From Zygnema circumcarinatum (lineage: Eukaryota > Streptophyta > Zygnematophyceae > Zygnematales > Zygnemataceae), in NCBI GenBank assembly GCA_037447605.1, contig CM074817.1, positions 1,403,325-1,437,561 on the forward strand: a DNA stretch of 34,237 nucleotides, given 5' to 3'. Positions 1 through 11,960 of the stretch are shown here, one piece after another. Each line of letters starts with the position of its first letter. The first letter of the stretch is position 1. The notes beneath the pieces were generated by a model. It did not search any database, was not told where the DNA came from, and was given only the letters and a program-made list of their open reading frames with translations. Both the position numbers and the translations under genes were made by a program.

Positions 1-139
1 GCTCCTGGATTATGCCGGTCCGTGACACTGAAGAGGCATATGTCAAGTACAACTGAACTGACGCGGATCCGTCGAGCGCAGCTCCACTACGCTACAACGC
101 CAACGCCAAAACGACCTAATTTTGGTATGGTACGACCGT

Positions 140-155
140 ACGACCGTACGGTCGT
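140..155. repeat. 16-base perfect palindrome ACGACCGTACGGTCGT
   Basis: A perfect palindrome just outside the left arm of the foldback element, preceded by a second partial copy (ACGACCGT at 132-139). It could be a protein-binding site or chance; nothing else supports a function. Confidence 0.4.
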
Positions 156-228
156 TAATTGTTCAAAAGGAGTGGGTATAATATATGTAATAAAGTGTTT
201 TACGTTGTAATATATTACTAATTTTAAA

Positions 229-1306
229 CCCGTTGTAAAGTATATAATATAGGAAAATTCTATTCTCACACCTTTTTTGTCTACACACAGGCCTCTTTTC
301 GCCGGGCAGATTTTAAAATAGCACAAAAAAAGAACACACCTTTCACACCTTCTCACCTTTTTTTTTTCACCTTTTTTTTCCCACCTTTTTGAAATCGATA
401 CACACCTTTCTCCATCGGGCAGATTTTACCCCTACTTGTTTTTTTCAAAGAAAAAAATATCGGCCTGCCCGAATCCACTCGGAGCAGAAGATCCGTCCGC
501 CACGACATCGTTCGCGGGTGGCCGTCCTTCACACGTGCAGAAACTATACACCGTCGATTCTAGAGCAGATCACACCACGGCAGATCACCGTTCGATCGGC
601 AGCCGGGCTCGGTTCCAGCGAATGGCACACGCCCACGTGTCCCACCCGAGCAGGCTCGAGAACCGTACACAACTCGTACGGTCGCAGCTTCGAGGAAAGT
701 CTAAATTCCTTACATTGCGAGCTTGAACCAATCACCATCTGCCGCGTGCTCTTTTTAGACGTGGCAAACTGTGATTGGTACAGGCACTCAACTTTAATTA
801 TTACGTTTTTTGACTTTCCTCGAAGCTGCGGGCGTACGCCTTTTGTACGGTCCTTGGAGCCGGCTTGGGTGGGACACGTGGGACAGAGCCCGGCTGCTGA
901 TCGAACGGTGATCTGCCATGGTGGGATCTGCGTGAATATCGACGGCGGAAAATTATTGCACGTGTGAAGGACGGCCACCCGCGAACGATCTCGTGGCGGA
1001 CGGATCTTCCGCTCCGAGCGGATTCGGGCAAGCAGATATTTTTTTCTCTGAAAATAAATGATAAGGAGTAAAATCTGCCCGACAGAAAAAGGTCTCACGG
1101 CGCTCGGCCGCTCAGGACTAGTAGCGTGTATCGATTCCAAAAAGATGTGAAAAAAAAGGTGAAAAAAAAAAGGTGTGAAAGGTGTGTTCGTTTTTTGTCT
1201 ATTTTAAAATCTGCCCAGCGAAAAGAGGTCTGTGCGTAGACAAAAAAGGTGTGAGAATAGAATTTTCCATAATATATTCGGAATTTATAACGCGGGCCAT
1301 CCCTAG
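229..1306. mobile_element. Foldback element with long inverted repeats, no coding capacity
   Basis: Two arms of roughly 460-490 bases face each other around a loop of about 110 bases (about 704-810). The outer left arm (GGAAAATTCTATTCTCACACC near 253) reappears reverse-complemented near 1269. The inner arm CGCAGCTTCGAGGAAAGTC (683-701) pairs with GACTTTCCTCGAAGCTGCG (811-829). Between them the arms match closely: the CACCTTTTTT runs, the GGGCAGATTTTA blocks, and the GATCCGTCCGCCACGA / TCGTGGCGGACGGATC blocks. Weaker inverted similarity may continue outside, about 96-155 against 1310-1345, so the ends are approximate. I found no target-site duplication. The open frames inside are mirror images of one another and look non-coding. 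A non-autonomous foldback or long-TIR (Mutator-like) element fits best; the superfamily is not resolved. Confidence 0.75.
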
Positions 1307-2105
1307 AGCGGTACGGTAGTCGTTTTCTCATTCGCGTTGTCAGTGTGAACGCTCTGCAGCGGTACATTATTGTACGGCATTAAGGCCGTTAATGTGTCCA
1401 CACCTGAACCCGAACCCGAAGACGGTTGCTGCACGATCTGCTCACAGTCTGGTATTGGTCTGCGCGCCTCGCGTCAACCGAAACGACTGTACGGATGGCA
1501 CAACGACATGACGGATCTGTACGGTTACGTGTGGACACGTGACCGCGTGCACTGTACCTTGTCGGCGGTCAGGTCACAAGACGACAAACGAGCTGTACAA
1601 GCTGCAAAGTACAAATCCGGAAGGTCTTTCAAAGGCACAACATCTCTCCAATCACAGCTCTCCACGTCTGACAGGACGTCTACGTGGCCGAGTTTGAATG
1701 GTCCGTGCCAAAGGTTTTATAACGTAACGATCGTACAGCAAGTGTGAACACGCTTCGAACTTGGAAACTGGATTAGACCGAACTGCGGAGGAAACTGCGG
1801 GCAGGGAGCGAGTAGAAATTTCCAGAGGCCTAAAAAAATCAAATGTTTTGGGACACGGGCAGCGCCTTGCTGCCCGGAGCAGGTCTTGTGGCGTACGTGG
1901 CAGATAAAGAGCGCCTCAAGATCGTTTATTTTTTCCTGCCCGCCTGTAAAATCTGCCGCGATTCTGCACCCTTTCAACTGGCGGTCCTGCACAGGCTGGC
2001 CACTCTGCCAGAAGTCCCCTTTCTTGCAGGCCCGTTTGGTTTGGATAGGAGGACGTTGCAGGAGGCAAGGAAGTAATCAGGCCGATCATCTGAAAGACGG
2101 AAGCC
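1307..2105. other. Upstream region of the first gene, no gene seen
   Basis: This stretch separates the foldback element from the first coding exon. It holds G-box-like and ACGTGG words (for example near 1528-1540 and 1690) and several ACGG words in the 1490-1530 region. They resemble a degenerate form of the promoter arrays seen elsewhere in the window but are not in regular register. Two open frames (1370-1747 and 1843-2076, both plus strand) show no family resemblance and are probably chance. The transcription start is not visible. Confidence 0.4.
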
Positions 2106-3742
2106 ATGGCTATGTCGCGATGGGCTATTGTCATGGCGTTGGTGGCATTTGCGGCAGTCACAGTGCCGGTCGCACATGCAGACGAGGAGACTACCTTCAT
2201 CACTCATTTGGTATGGAATGTTTGATTGTCGTGAATTGGCTCGCTTTCGTTGATTTGTTCGGTAGGATGGATGAGGTTATATTTTACACATTGTGCACGC
2301 TTAGGACAGCGTGGTCGTTCTGCTATTGATGAAAGTCGAGTGCGAATGAAGAAGGCAGTTCGCAATTGGCTGTATTAAAGTACAGAGTTAGATTGCAGTT
2401 TATGGGTTTCTGCGTCAGCAGTCTCACTCAGATTTTGGTGGCTTTCATTCAGAGATGCGGCAATCATCTTGTGATTCATGAGATTCAGGTACATTTCGCT
2501 TATGCACGTTTCAAGCCTCCTCCATTAATGCTCTGTTTACCGTCCTGTTTGCGTTCGCTAATTCTAATTTCTAATTCTTTGTTGCGGACTACGATGTTTG
2601 GAATTGTTTTTCCTTCTGCAGCCAACCTATGTTGGAGGAATCAGGTTTCGCGGAGGCGCTATCTTCAGAATTTCTGGGCCGCACCCACATGTGTTGTCCA
2701 TCTTTCAGGGCCTGAAAGATACCTTGGATGCTATTGAGTCTGAGCAGGCAGAGGAAGACAAGCTTAACGGATTCCAGGCCCTTAACGATGGAATTAACTA
2801 TGAGAGCGGGCATTCTGTCGACGGGGCTGATGTTGAGGGAAATGAGGACAAGGTGGATATGGTGCAGCCTTGGCTGCAAACCAGCGAGGATGTTGTACAA
2901 GCAGAGTCGACGGAGGCAGTTGAGGGCAGGGTTACGATGGGACTCGATGAGCCTGCATATTATTATCGACTGAGAGATGCTTTTCTACCAGATGATTTCG
3001 AAAATTCGGGGGCGGTTCCAAGTGGACTTCTGGGTAAGTTGTCTGACATGCACTGTTTTCTGATGGTTTGTGTAGGAATGTATGTAGGGTCCATTTTTTT
3101 TGGTCCATAGCGTCTGCTTTCCTGCATGTGTACACCGTACTTGCAGAAATTTAAATTGTCTGACCTGTAGTCTGAAGTCTAACTTATTTGTGCTGAACTT
3201 CCTCCTTTGTTTGGCGGGGTGTGATCGCTACTGCCAACAGGCTCACTCTGGAATGTCGAACCCATTGCACTTCTTCAAACATTGTTGCCCATCGCCGCAG
3301 CTATCCTTGTTGTGGCGGCAATGCTGCTGAAGAAACGGGAAGAAGAGGGGGTTGTTATGGTCTTAAACACTCCGGACCACCGGACTCCCCTTTTGCAGGT
3401 GATAGTTCAAGTCTGTATCGATCCGTAGCGCTTGCTAATAGGCTACAAGAGTGATGCTAGGATTGTGCAGTATGGCTCGTCTTTGAATTCTAGATGAGTT
3501 GCTTCGTCATCAACCCTGGTCCTTTGCCCTGGTATGTAACTTGTGTACTGCAGTGAATGTGTTGCATTATTTTGAAGTGATGGTGCGTTTGCTATGTATA
3601 TTGACGAGTTGCTGTCTTTAACTGCCTGCAGACTTATGTTGTTGATCATAATGATGCCGAGAGCAATGGAGTCAATGCTGAGGTCGAGCACGGGGTTGTG
3701 CTTTACCAGCCGCCTGAAGCTGCAACCGATGAGAAAAAGTGA
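2106..3742 (+). CDS. Unrecognised type I membrane protein, 4 coding exons, 261 aa
   Basis: Coding exons are 2106-2210, 2622-3033, 3241-3398 and 3632-3742; all junctions are GT-AG and close in frame. Residues 1-25 form a textbook signal peptide: a short basic start, a hydrophobic core, and AHA before the acidic segment DEETTF. A lumenal or extracellular part of about 150 residues follows, with acidic stretches and the motif THLPTYVGGIRFRGGAIF near its start. A single hydrophobic segment (ALLQTLLPIAAAILVVAAML) near residues 180-200 is followed by KKREEEG, a stop-transfer sequence. The cytosolic tail is about 60 residues and ends in acidic and lysine residues. The start was chosen because it opens directly into the signal peptide. 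An ATG two codons later would work equally well. I do not recognise the family and propose no function beyond a secretory-pathway membrane protein. Confidence 0.75.
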
Positions 3743-5640
3743 CAGTTGACTTCAGTACGTCTCACGTGAGTCTGTATCACGTGGGCACAGGAGAGTGTTG
3801 CTGTCTCTAACTAGTTGTAGGTAACGTATTGGCGAGCGGAAAAAGGCTGGAATGAAACCTAAGTTCTCTTGCTAGAGTCAGCGGGAACGCTAACTTGTAT
3901 ATTCGTTTTCAAAGTTGCTTGGTAAGACAATGCATGAACTTTCAAGTTCTCTTTCTGCAGAGAAAATCGTGAATCAATTGTAAAAATCAGTTATGGAAGT
4001 TATGCAAATTCTGTTGTCTGGCAGTCAGACCTTTTTCCCAGTTAGTCACTGTCTGCTTTCGTTTTTTTTTTTTGCTTCAAGACCTTTCTTGTGAGCTTAT
4101 ACATACGGGGACGGCAGAGATGGAAGTCCTTTCAGGTCAATTCATACTTCTACGGCATCTGATTATTTCTTAGCACCAAATCTATATGGCTCTTCACCCT
4201 TTCTGAAAGACCTATGATCGAATCACGAGAAGCTTGACGCCCGTCATGCAAGACACTGCATCTCCCTTCGTCATTGGATGTCTTCAGTCTTCTGTTGTGA
4301 ACTTCTCTTCCTTTGCAAGAGAATACCCGGAAGCCTTCAAGAAACTGACCACGTCTTTGGTAATATCTTGTTGACGTTCTGCTTCGTTTGTCCTAATGGG
4401 ACTGATTTGACACAAGCCATTAATTAGGTTTTCTTGCTACAGCATCTTAAATTTTTTGGTCGGTTGGATCTGAAAATATTTTAAAGCGGCCAAAACCCTG
4501 TGGCGCAAAGGATGCAGTGTGTGGAATGCCAAGCGTACAGCTTTCGATTTGAAGTCCAAATGTGATTTCTCAATTTTGAAACGCGTTTCTCCCTTACCGT
4601 AGAAAAGTCTCACACTGTCAGACTTTGAAATCTGTACAGGCTTTGCCGTGAGATAAGCAGTGACAGCGAAATATGCAGTACTGTACCTCCGTCAAAACAG
4701 ATTCTGTGATGCCTTCGAAGTCTGAAACCATGCAACTTTTTACTCGCAAACTCAAATGGCATGCTTTTTACTAGCTAATTTCTGTCATCCGCCTTCAAGG
4801 TAGAAACCGTGTCACATGAGTCCCGGCGTAGAATACATAGAATCTAAACCTTTGTATGCGAACGATGTGGCATTGATCTCACGATGGCGATGCCATCAAA
4901 TGTACATGCACAAAATCATCATTGGGAACCACGAGGAACTGGTCACAGAGGAGTAGAGGACCTAAGGACAAAGGATCAAAGCTACGACCGGAAAGCTACG
5001 CCTAGGCTCAACAACGCAGCCCTATTGCATGCGTTCCTACAATTCCTATGAACAATAGTAAGTGCTAATTCCAGAAGGGCTCCTTTCGAAACAAATCATT
5101 AAGCGCGATGTCAAAGGTTAACACGCCCTAGTACTTGCATGTGGCGCTATATCGGAACTTGAGAACTCATTGACAGTAATAAAACATAGTTAGCAAGCAT
5201 TGGAAACCAATGGTTGTAACCAACGGCAACGTTTGCGAACCATTCGCTAGCACCTATTGGCAAACAATGGTTGGCTGCCAGTAAAATGGTAGAACGCCTA
5301 CTGTAACTGCTAATTCAACATGGATGTGCCGCGTCTACATGTAAAGGGTGCAAAAATAAATGGAACTAAAACTGGAACTGGAACTGCGACAGTTACGGGA
5401 TTTTCGCATGTAGCGCCGACGTAACGTGTGCCGCTGTACCGCCTGTCGCTCTGAACCCGCCGCCTCTATTTCCACCTCCCATCCTTCTGGCGGGCCCTCT
5501 TTTCGGCAGGGCTGCCTGCGTGCCTGCGCTGGCTGTTGCAACAGGTTATTGAATAGTCTTGGTGTTGATTACGGCGTCTGAGTGCGTCATACGAGGCGGC
5601 TATCTCCAGTCTTGAAGGGTGTATTGAACTGCCTGACATC
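3743..5640. other. Intergenic region between the membrane-protein gene and eIF3c
   Basis: No gene is visible. The first few hundred bases are probably the 3' untranslated region of the preceding gene. Near 5190-5290 there are short imperfect repeats built on ACCAATGG, AACGG and TTGG, including one MSA-like CCAACGG at 5219-5225. Near 5360-5390 there is a short GGAACT repeat. The part from about 5540 to 5640 is presumably the eIF3c 5' leader. Frames on the minus strand around 5335-5651 look like chance. Confidence 0.4.
4867..4892 (+). repeat. Copy 1 of a dispersed 26-base repeat
   Basis: GTGGCATTGATCTCACGATG plus GCGATG occurs here and again, with one change (C to T), at 13498-13523 inside the first SSADH intron. 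The flanks do not match. This is probably a remnant of a repeated element rather than a functional site. Confidence 0.6.
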
Positions 5641-8600
5641 ATGTCGTCCAAATTTTGGGGTCAGGTATGTGTTGGCTGAATATTTGAGAGGAAGCTTGAT
5701 ACTGCTCCACTACGATCGAGAATGCAATATGTCATTCGGAGAAGATGCAATCCCCTTGCATGTCTGAATTGTGTGAAGAAATGTTGTGTTGGAGTTACTG
5801 ATTGGTGCGTAGCGTGCAAAGTCACTACGTCCTCCTGTATCTGGTTAATAATGAATTAAGTATGGCTGAGGCTGAAAATAGGCCCAGATATGGACGGCGC
5901 GGCCAAGGAAAGTTTGTTGAGTATTTGAAGGCTGTCTTTGCTAGTGCCAAAAAAGGGAATTTCAACCACAAATAGACTGCTTTGCCCGACGACTGTGGAC
6001 GTTATTTTTTGAGGTAACGAAGGTCATTGTCCTCTGCGCTTCTGGTATCTGCAGGGTGATAGTGACTCTGAGGAGGAAGAGGAGCCTCAAGAAGAGTCGG
6101 AGGAAGAGTCGGAAGAAGAGGAGGCGCCTAAGGCTCCGGCGGCGGCTGGTAACAAGTATATCGTGGGAGACAGTGATGACGATTCTGAGGATGAAGGTCC
6201 AAGGAAGGTCGTCAGTGCAAAGGATAAACGGTATGCAGAAATGGGTCAGACAATTGAGCAGATGAAAAATCAGATGAAGATCAACGATTGGGTTTCTTTG
6301 CAGGTAAGCCTCGCAGGTCTAGACAAACGGGAGGTGGATGGGGTAGTGCACAGCATTTTCCTGTAGGTGTTTCAGATAGTATTGCATCTTGCCGGTGTTT
6401 TTATTAGTATATTAAATATGCTCAGGAAGTGCAAAGCTGCAGTGGAAGACTCTGCACAGTTATGGAAGGAGGTCGTGCTTGCTTTCAATTTTATCAACCG
6501 AACTGGATAACTGAATCAAAACTGAATCACAGCTGTAGCAGCTTATATTCGGAAGTAACTGGGACATGCTTGAAGAATTTTATAAAGTTTGACATGTGTC
6601 TTGCGTCTTTTGTCTCGATGAGGAAAAAAAGGCTTACATCGGCATTTGAGTGTTTGGTTTGATGAGCTGGATTCCGCAAGTCCAAGACGGCACTAACAGC
6701 TGGGCCACGGAGTTGTATCTTCGTGCAGGAAAGCTTTGAAAAGATGAACAAGCAACTGGAGAAGGTGATGAGAGCGAGTGAAGTTGATAGAGCTCCACGG
6801 GTGTACATCAAAGCGCTTGTAATGCTGGAAGACTATTTGACACAGTCTTTAGCTAACAAAGATGCGAAGAAAAAGATGTCTCCAAGTAATGCTAAGGCCC
6901 TTAATTACATGAAGCAGAAGTTAAAGAAGAACAACAAGTTGTACGAGGCAGAGATTGCCGCTGCTCGTGAAAATCCAGTGTCTGACGAGGAGGACGAAGA
7001 TGAGGATGAAGAGGAGGACGAGGATGAGGATGAGGAGGACGAAAGCGATTTGGAAGAGCCGGAGAAGATTGCAGGGCTAGATGATGAGGATGATGATGAA
7101 GAAGGTAAAGACTGGGAGGTACAGAAGAGCAGGAAGGATAAACTAATGGACAAGCAGTTTCAACGTCCCTCTAGCGAAATCTCGTGGGATATGGTGAACA
7201 ACAAGCTTAAGGAGATCATTGCTCAGAGAGGAAGGAAGGGCACAGATAGGGCAGAACAGGTGGAACAGCTGCAGTACTTGACAAAAGTGGCAAAGACTCC
7301 AGCGCAGAAGCTAGAGGTTATGGTCCATGTCGTTTCGGCACAGTTTGATATGAATCCTAGTCTGAACACGCACATGCCCATCCCTGTCTGGAAAAAGTGC
7401 GCCAGCAATCTGATGATAATTCTTGACATTCTTGTTGGAAACCCCAACATTACCATGGAGGAATCTGCTGAGCCAGAAGATGAGAACGAGACTGCTAAAG
7501 GAGCTGATTATGAAGGACAGATAAAGGTCTGGGGTAATCTGATTGCTTACTTAGAACGAATAGATGACGAGCTGTTCAAGAGCTTACAGGTACGCTCCTG
7601 GTCATATGTTTTCGTCAGTAAAACTATCATACTTTGACTTCTGATTGCTTCTCGAGATGACTCGTGCAGTTTATGAATTTCTTATTACGTTTCAGTTACA
7701 ACAGTAACAATGCCACACTCGAAGAAATTCACTCACTATCGTTTCTGCCGTGGTTACAAATATATACGCAGTGCATAGATCCGCACACAAAGGAATACGT
7801 TGAGCGATTGCGAGATGAGCCCATCCTTTTGGCTCTTGCGCAAAATGTTCAGCGATACATTGAGCGCATTGGTGATACCCGTTCAGCTGCTAGAGTGGCC
7901 TTGAGGAGAGTTGAACACGTATACTACAAGCCACAGGTGCGCCGTTTTGACTTGTCGATGCACATGATCTTGTTTAGAAGAGTGTAAAAATCGTTTGCAT
8001 GCTTATTTGCCACTTGAAGATGGTTTGCTCTTCTCAGGTATTATGCTGCAATTCTTTCTGGACCAAGTGCTAGTCGTAGTGTTTTTATTTATAGGACATT
8101 TTTTTGCAAGTGTTGAACCTTGCAAGCGGCAGAACGTGTGTTGTTCGTGCATTTCATTACATGGATCTGGTAAAGGATGTTAGATGTTTTGTCCCCAGCG
8201 TAGGCACGAAGGAGACGTCGTCTGAAAAAAGGGTGGTTGTTGCAAATGTTATGGCGTGAAAGAAAACTCTTGTCCTCAATTGGAAATTGGGGGGCGGGGG
8301 GTGACAGCCGCATTTTGGATATCTGCTTTGATGTGTTTTTAGGTAGTCTTGCATTGGTGTGTTATTTAGAAGATCAGTTGCCGCCTGTTTGAAATGCTAA
8401 ACTGATGAACATCTGCTGTGGGAGGAGGGAACAGCAAGTGTACGATGCTATGAGGTTGTTTGCGGAGCAGCAGTTAGAAGATGATGGCTTGGAGGCTGTC
8501 GTAGTCACCGGAGACGACGAGCTTGATGAAGATGGGACAGAAAAGAAAAAAGTGTCTGTGAGGCCGGAGGGGCCCCCAGCTTTTGTGGAGACAAAGCCTT

Positions 8601-11392
8601 TGGTGCCTCGTCGACCATCCTTCCCTGAAGACTGCCGTGTTCTTATGAACGAGCTTGTGGCAACAGTTTATAAGTTAGGAGATGAGCGGACCAAGGCGCG
8701 GGCCATGCTTTGTGACATCTACCATCATGCCATTCTTGATCACTTTCATGTCGCAAGGGACCTGCTTTTTATCAGTCATTTACAGGTCAGTCCTATTGTC
8801 CTTTTGCCTGTGGAAATACAGTTAGGAGAACCAGATATTGGCGGTGCTTCTCTAACTGACATAACAATTGCATTGTAAACTTAACTGGAAGGGTTTCCTT
8901 TCCTACTATTGGCCGTGCCTTACTTCAGTGCTAAGAGTCACTGCAATGCGAAGAGAAAGAATTGCTACGAGTCTGCTTTGCCTTAGTCTTCTGTTTCCGC
9001 TCATTTTGTAGGTTACGAAACGTTTTGGGGTAAACCTACATCTACAGTTCGCATGCTAATTTATCCCTTTACCTTTTTAAGGCACCTGAACAATCGTCCT
9101 CGAGACGCTGCTAGCCTCGGGACAGTCTGTTATTGACATTGAACTCCCTGTTGTTTTGGTGGGATGGCTTACAGGATAGTGTGCAACACATGGATATTGC
9201 AACGCAGATTTTGTTTAATCGTGCAATGGCTCAGCTTGGACTCTGTGCTTTTAGAGCTTCACTCATCAATGAGGCACATGGATGCCTGTCCGAGCTCTAT
9301 GCTGGTGGGCGAGTCAAGGAGCTTCTTGCTCAGGGAGTTTCACAAAGTCGGTATCATGAGAAAAACCCGGAACAGGTGAGCTATCTTTCGTTTCAGAACA
9401 CATTTTCATGTTTTCTGGAAGGCTGTCAAGTGATCAAACTTACTAGGTTTCTTTGTTTTTCTTAAAACTAATATGTCGATAGGATAGCTTTCTGCAAGAG
9501 ATGTGTCATCACGGACATATCGCTGAACAATGTAGACGGACCCCGCACTTTGCCTAACAAAATTCTTAAGTACAACTTCCGGGCATGGTCAAGCTGTGCT
9601 TAAAACGCATATTTGACGCCTAGCTTGGCTTTGAACTACAGGAGAAACTAGAGAGACGCCGGCAAATGCCCCTTCATATGCATATCAATCTTGAACTTTT
9701 GGAAGCTGTCCATTTGATCACGGCCATGCTGTTAGAAGTGCCAAACATGGCCGCCCATGCACATGATGTTAAGCGGCGTGTCGTTTCAAAGACTTTCCGG
9801 CGGCTTGTGGACAACTACGATCGGCAGACATTCACAGGGCCACCGGGTGAGTCGAGTATCACTCTGAAGGAAGTGTATTGAACTGTACAAGCAAAGTCTG
9901 TTGTAGGGCCTTGTGTGCTCCATGAACACTACTTTGGGAAGCAGGCAGGCATAGGATACAGGATTTGAGTTCATATATCTATATCCTACTTCACACTTGG
10001 AAACGGTTTGCTCGTCCACTTCCTTTTTATGTCAGTTACGTGTTTTCTTGGGTCGAATTGCATTTTTAGTACCTTTGTCATCGAGTATAAAGGGCAAACC
10101 TAGAAATGCATTATTTGTGTGTTTCTGCCCAGTAATCAGAGCCGTCATGCTCCCTCTCCCAGCCTCTTCCAGCCAGTGAAGTGAGGAGAGCAGGGGAGCT
10201 GATTTTTTTCATGGGTCCTGTGAGTGCAGAGAATGTACGTGACCATGTTATGGCGGCAACACGTTCATTGAGCAGTGGCAGTTGGGAAAAGGCGGCGGAG
10301 GTGATACACAGCTTGGACGTATGGAAACTCATTCCGGCAGATTCACGAGATCGAGTTTTGTCAATGACGACTGAAAAGATCCGGGAGGAAGCGCTTCGGA
10401 CGTATCTGTTCGCCTATAGCCCTTTCTATTCATCACTCAGCCTCGAAATGCTTGTACAGGTACTGCTTGAAACTGTACAACTGATATGCAGTTTACCCAG
10501 TAGATTGGCTCGGCATAAAGTGGCATGGATTAGGGAGGTGCCTTTCCACGTCGATGAAGAGACTTCTGCAACTGTTTTAGCACTGTACTTGAAAGCAGTG
10601 AGGATGAGATTCAAGACTCACACAATCCGCTATCTCCCTTTCTAACATATGTTAGCTTGTCTTACATGTTGTTTCGTTACTTTCTGAGGCTGGTGAACAC
10701 TTAATGAACATTTTACGGGAGTTGTGGCCTTGTAGATGTTCGGGTTGACTGAGGCTCAAGTTCACAGCATTGTGAGCAAGATGATGATAGCGGAGGAGCT
10801 CCATGCCAGTTGGGACCAACCAACAAACAGCATTGTGATGCACAATGTTGAACCAACACGTCTGCAACACCTGGCAATTCAGTATGCAGAGAAGCTCACG
10901 GTGCTGGTAGAGAGCAATGAGAGAGCCCTAGAGGCAAAGACTGGAGGCATAGGCCTTGAAGGCATGGACAGAAGACGCGGGAAAGACAGAGGAGGAGATG
11001 GAGGAGACTATGCCGGAGCTGTGTCTGGAGGTCGCAGGGATCGCGATCGCGATGACAGAGGGAGAGGGGGAGGGTTTTCTGGAGGGAGGGGAGGGTCAAA
11101 CTTTGGTGGAGGGCGTGGAAGGTCAGGCACAAGCTTTGGCAGAGACGGTGGGAGCTTCTTTGGAAATCAGAGGAGGGATGGTGGCGGAGGAGGCAGGAGC
11201 GGAGCGGTCAGCTATGGAGGCGGATTCCAGAGCTCGAGATATCAGGATGCATATGGAAGTGTTGGCAGGACGCCCTATCAGAGTGGATCGGAGAGAGCGT
11301 CTGCGGGAGGGGGCGGTGGGAGGGCATCTGGTTCTGCAGCGGATGGGGGGAGCCGGATGGTTAGCTTAAATTACAGGAGTGGTCGGTACTAG
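5641..11392 (+). CDS. EIF3C: Eukaryotic translation initiation factor 3 subunit c, 9 coding exons, 980 aa
   Basis: eIF3c is a core scaffold subunit of the cytosolic eIF3 complex, which binds the 40S ribosome and recruits the 43S pre-initiation complex. Coding exons are 5641-5664, 6055-6303, 6729-7589, 7772-7936, 8435-8785, 9175-9375, 9642-9846, 10230-10459 and 10736-11392, all GT-AG. The start gives MSSKFWGQ, a short first exon. Two acidic, low-complexity tracts lie near residues 9-50 and 177-216. Strong family landmarks are [77 protein letters not shown] and, in the PCI region, [21 protein letters not shown]. The C-terminal 140 residues are an Arg/Gly-rich tail ending in GGSRMVSLN. The protein is longer than my recollection of about 900 residues in Arabidopsis, mainly because of the acidic tract and the tail. 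Identity is secure; the exon 5 acceptor is the least certain boundary. Confidence 0.97.
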
Positions 11393-11940
11393 GAGCAGGG
11401 AGCTGTTGGCAGCTGTTGAAGGGATCGCCTCCTTTCCACTGGCAAGAGGGCTGCTTTACAAAAGGGGCCTGATTCTGTCAACGTGGAGGGATTGGCAATG
11501 AGCAGTAAGGCGTGCACTTTCTTTATATCTTTTACAGCCATCTCCATGTTTTTCTATCGTACTTTTGTCGTCTCCTTTTGAGAGGCAATCTCCTGCTTGT
11601 GCTTATGGAATAATGCAATCGAGAATGAGAAAAGCAGTCGTGTATGGTAGCATGCAAACGGAACTAGATGTGCAAAGCAAAGCCTAAAAGACATTTGATA
11701 GTGGATCTCAAGTTTCCACATCTTGTCTTTAGCGAGTCCTATTCCATCCAAAAGCAAAAGATGCATAGCGCTAAACTGTACTGCAATGCAGAAATGAAAA
11801 AGGAAGGAAGAATGAAACAGGCCTCAGTAACAGTCCTGAAGAAGAGAGCAAAATGTAAAATAGTCGAACAGTAGATGTTTTGACTCAATATTGATTCCTT
11901 GCGAGCTTGTGGCCAAATCCGAATGGCCGCGTACTTGCCG
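11393..11940. other. eIF3c 3' flank
   Basis: This is probably the 3' untranslated region and downstream flank of eIF3c. I see no coding potential with family resemblance. The frame 11668-11874 is short, lysine-rich and probably chance. Confidence 0.4.
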
Positions 11941-11960
11941 AATTCTACACCCGAGGCTCT

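Noticed and set aside
389-1140. Open frames of 192 (plus) and 198 (minus) codons near the window start
   Set aside because: They mirror one another because they sit in the two arms of the inverted repeat. No transposase or other domain is recognisable.
1370-2329. Plus-strand frames of 77-147 codons upstream of the first gene
   Set aside because: No domain, no splice continuity and no family resemblance. The frame starting at 1886 overlaps the real signal-peptide exon out of frame.
2106-3742. Translocon-associated protein (TRAP) alpha as identity of the first gene
   Set aside because: The topology is similar, but the lumenal sequence and length do not match what I know of that family.
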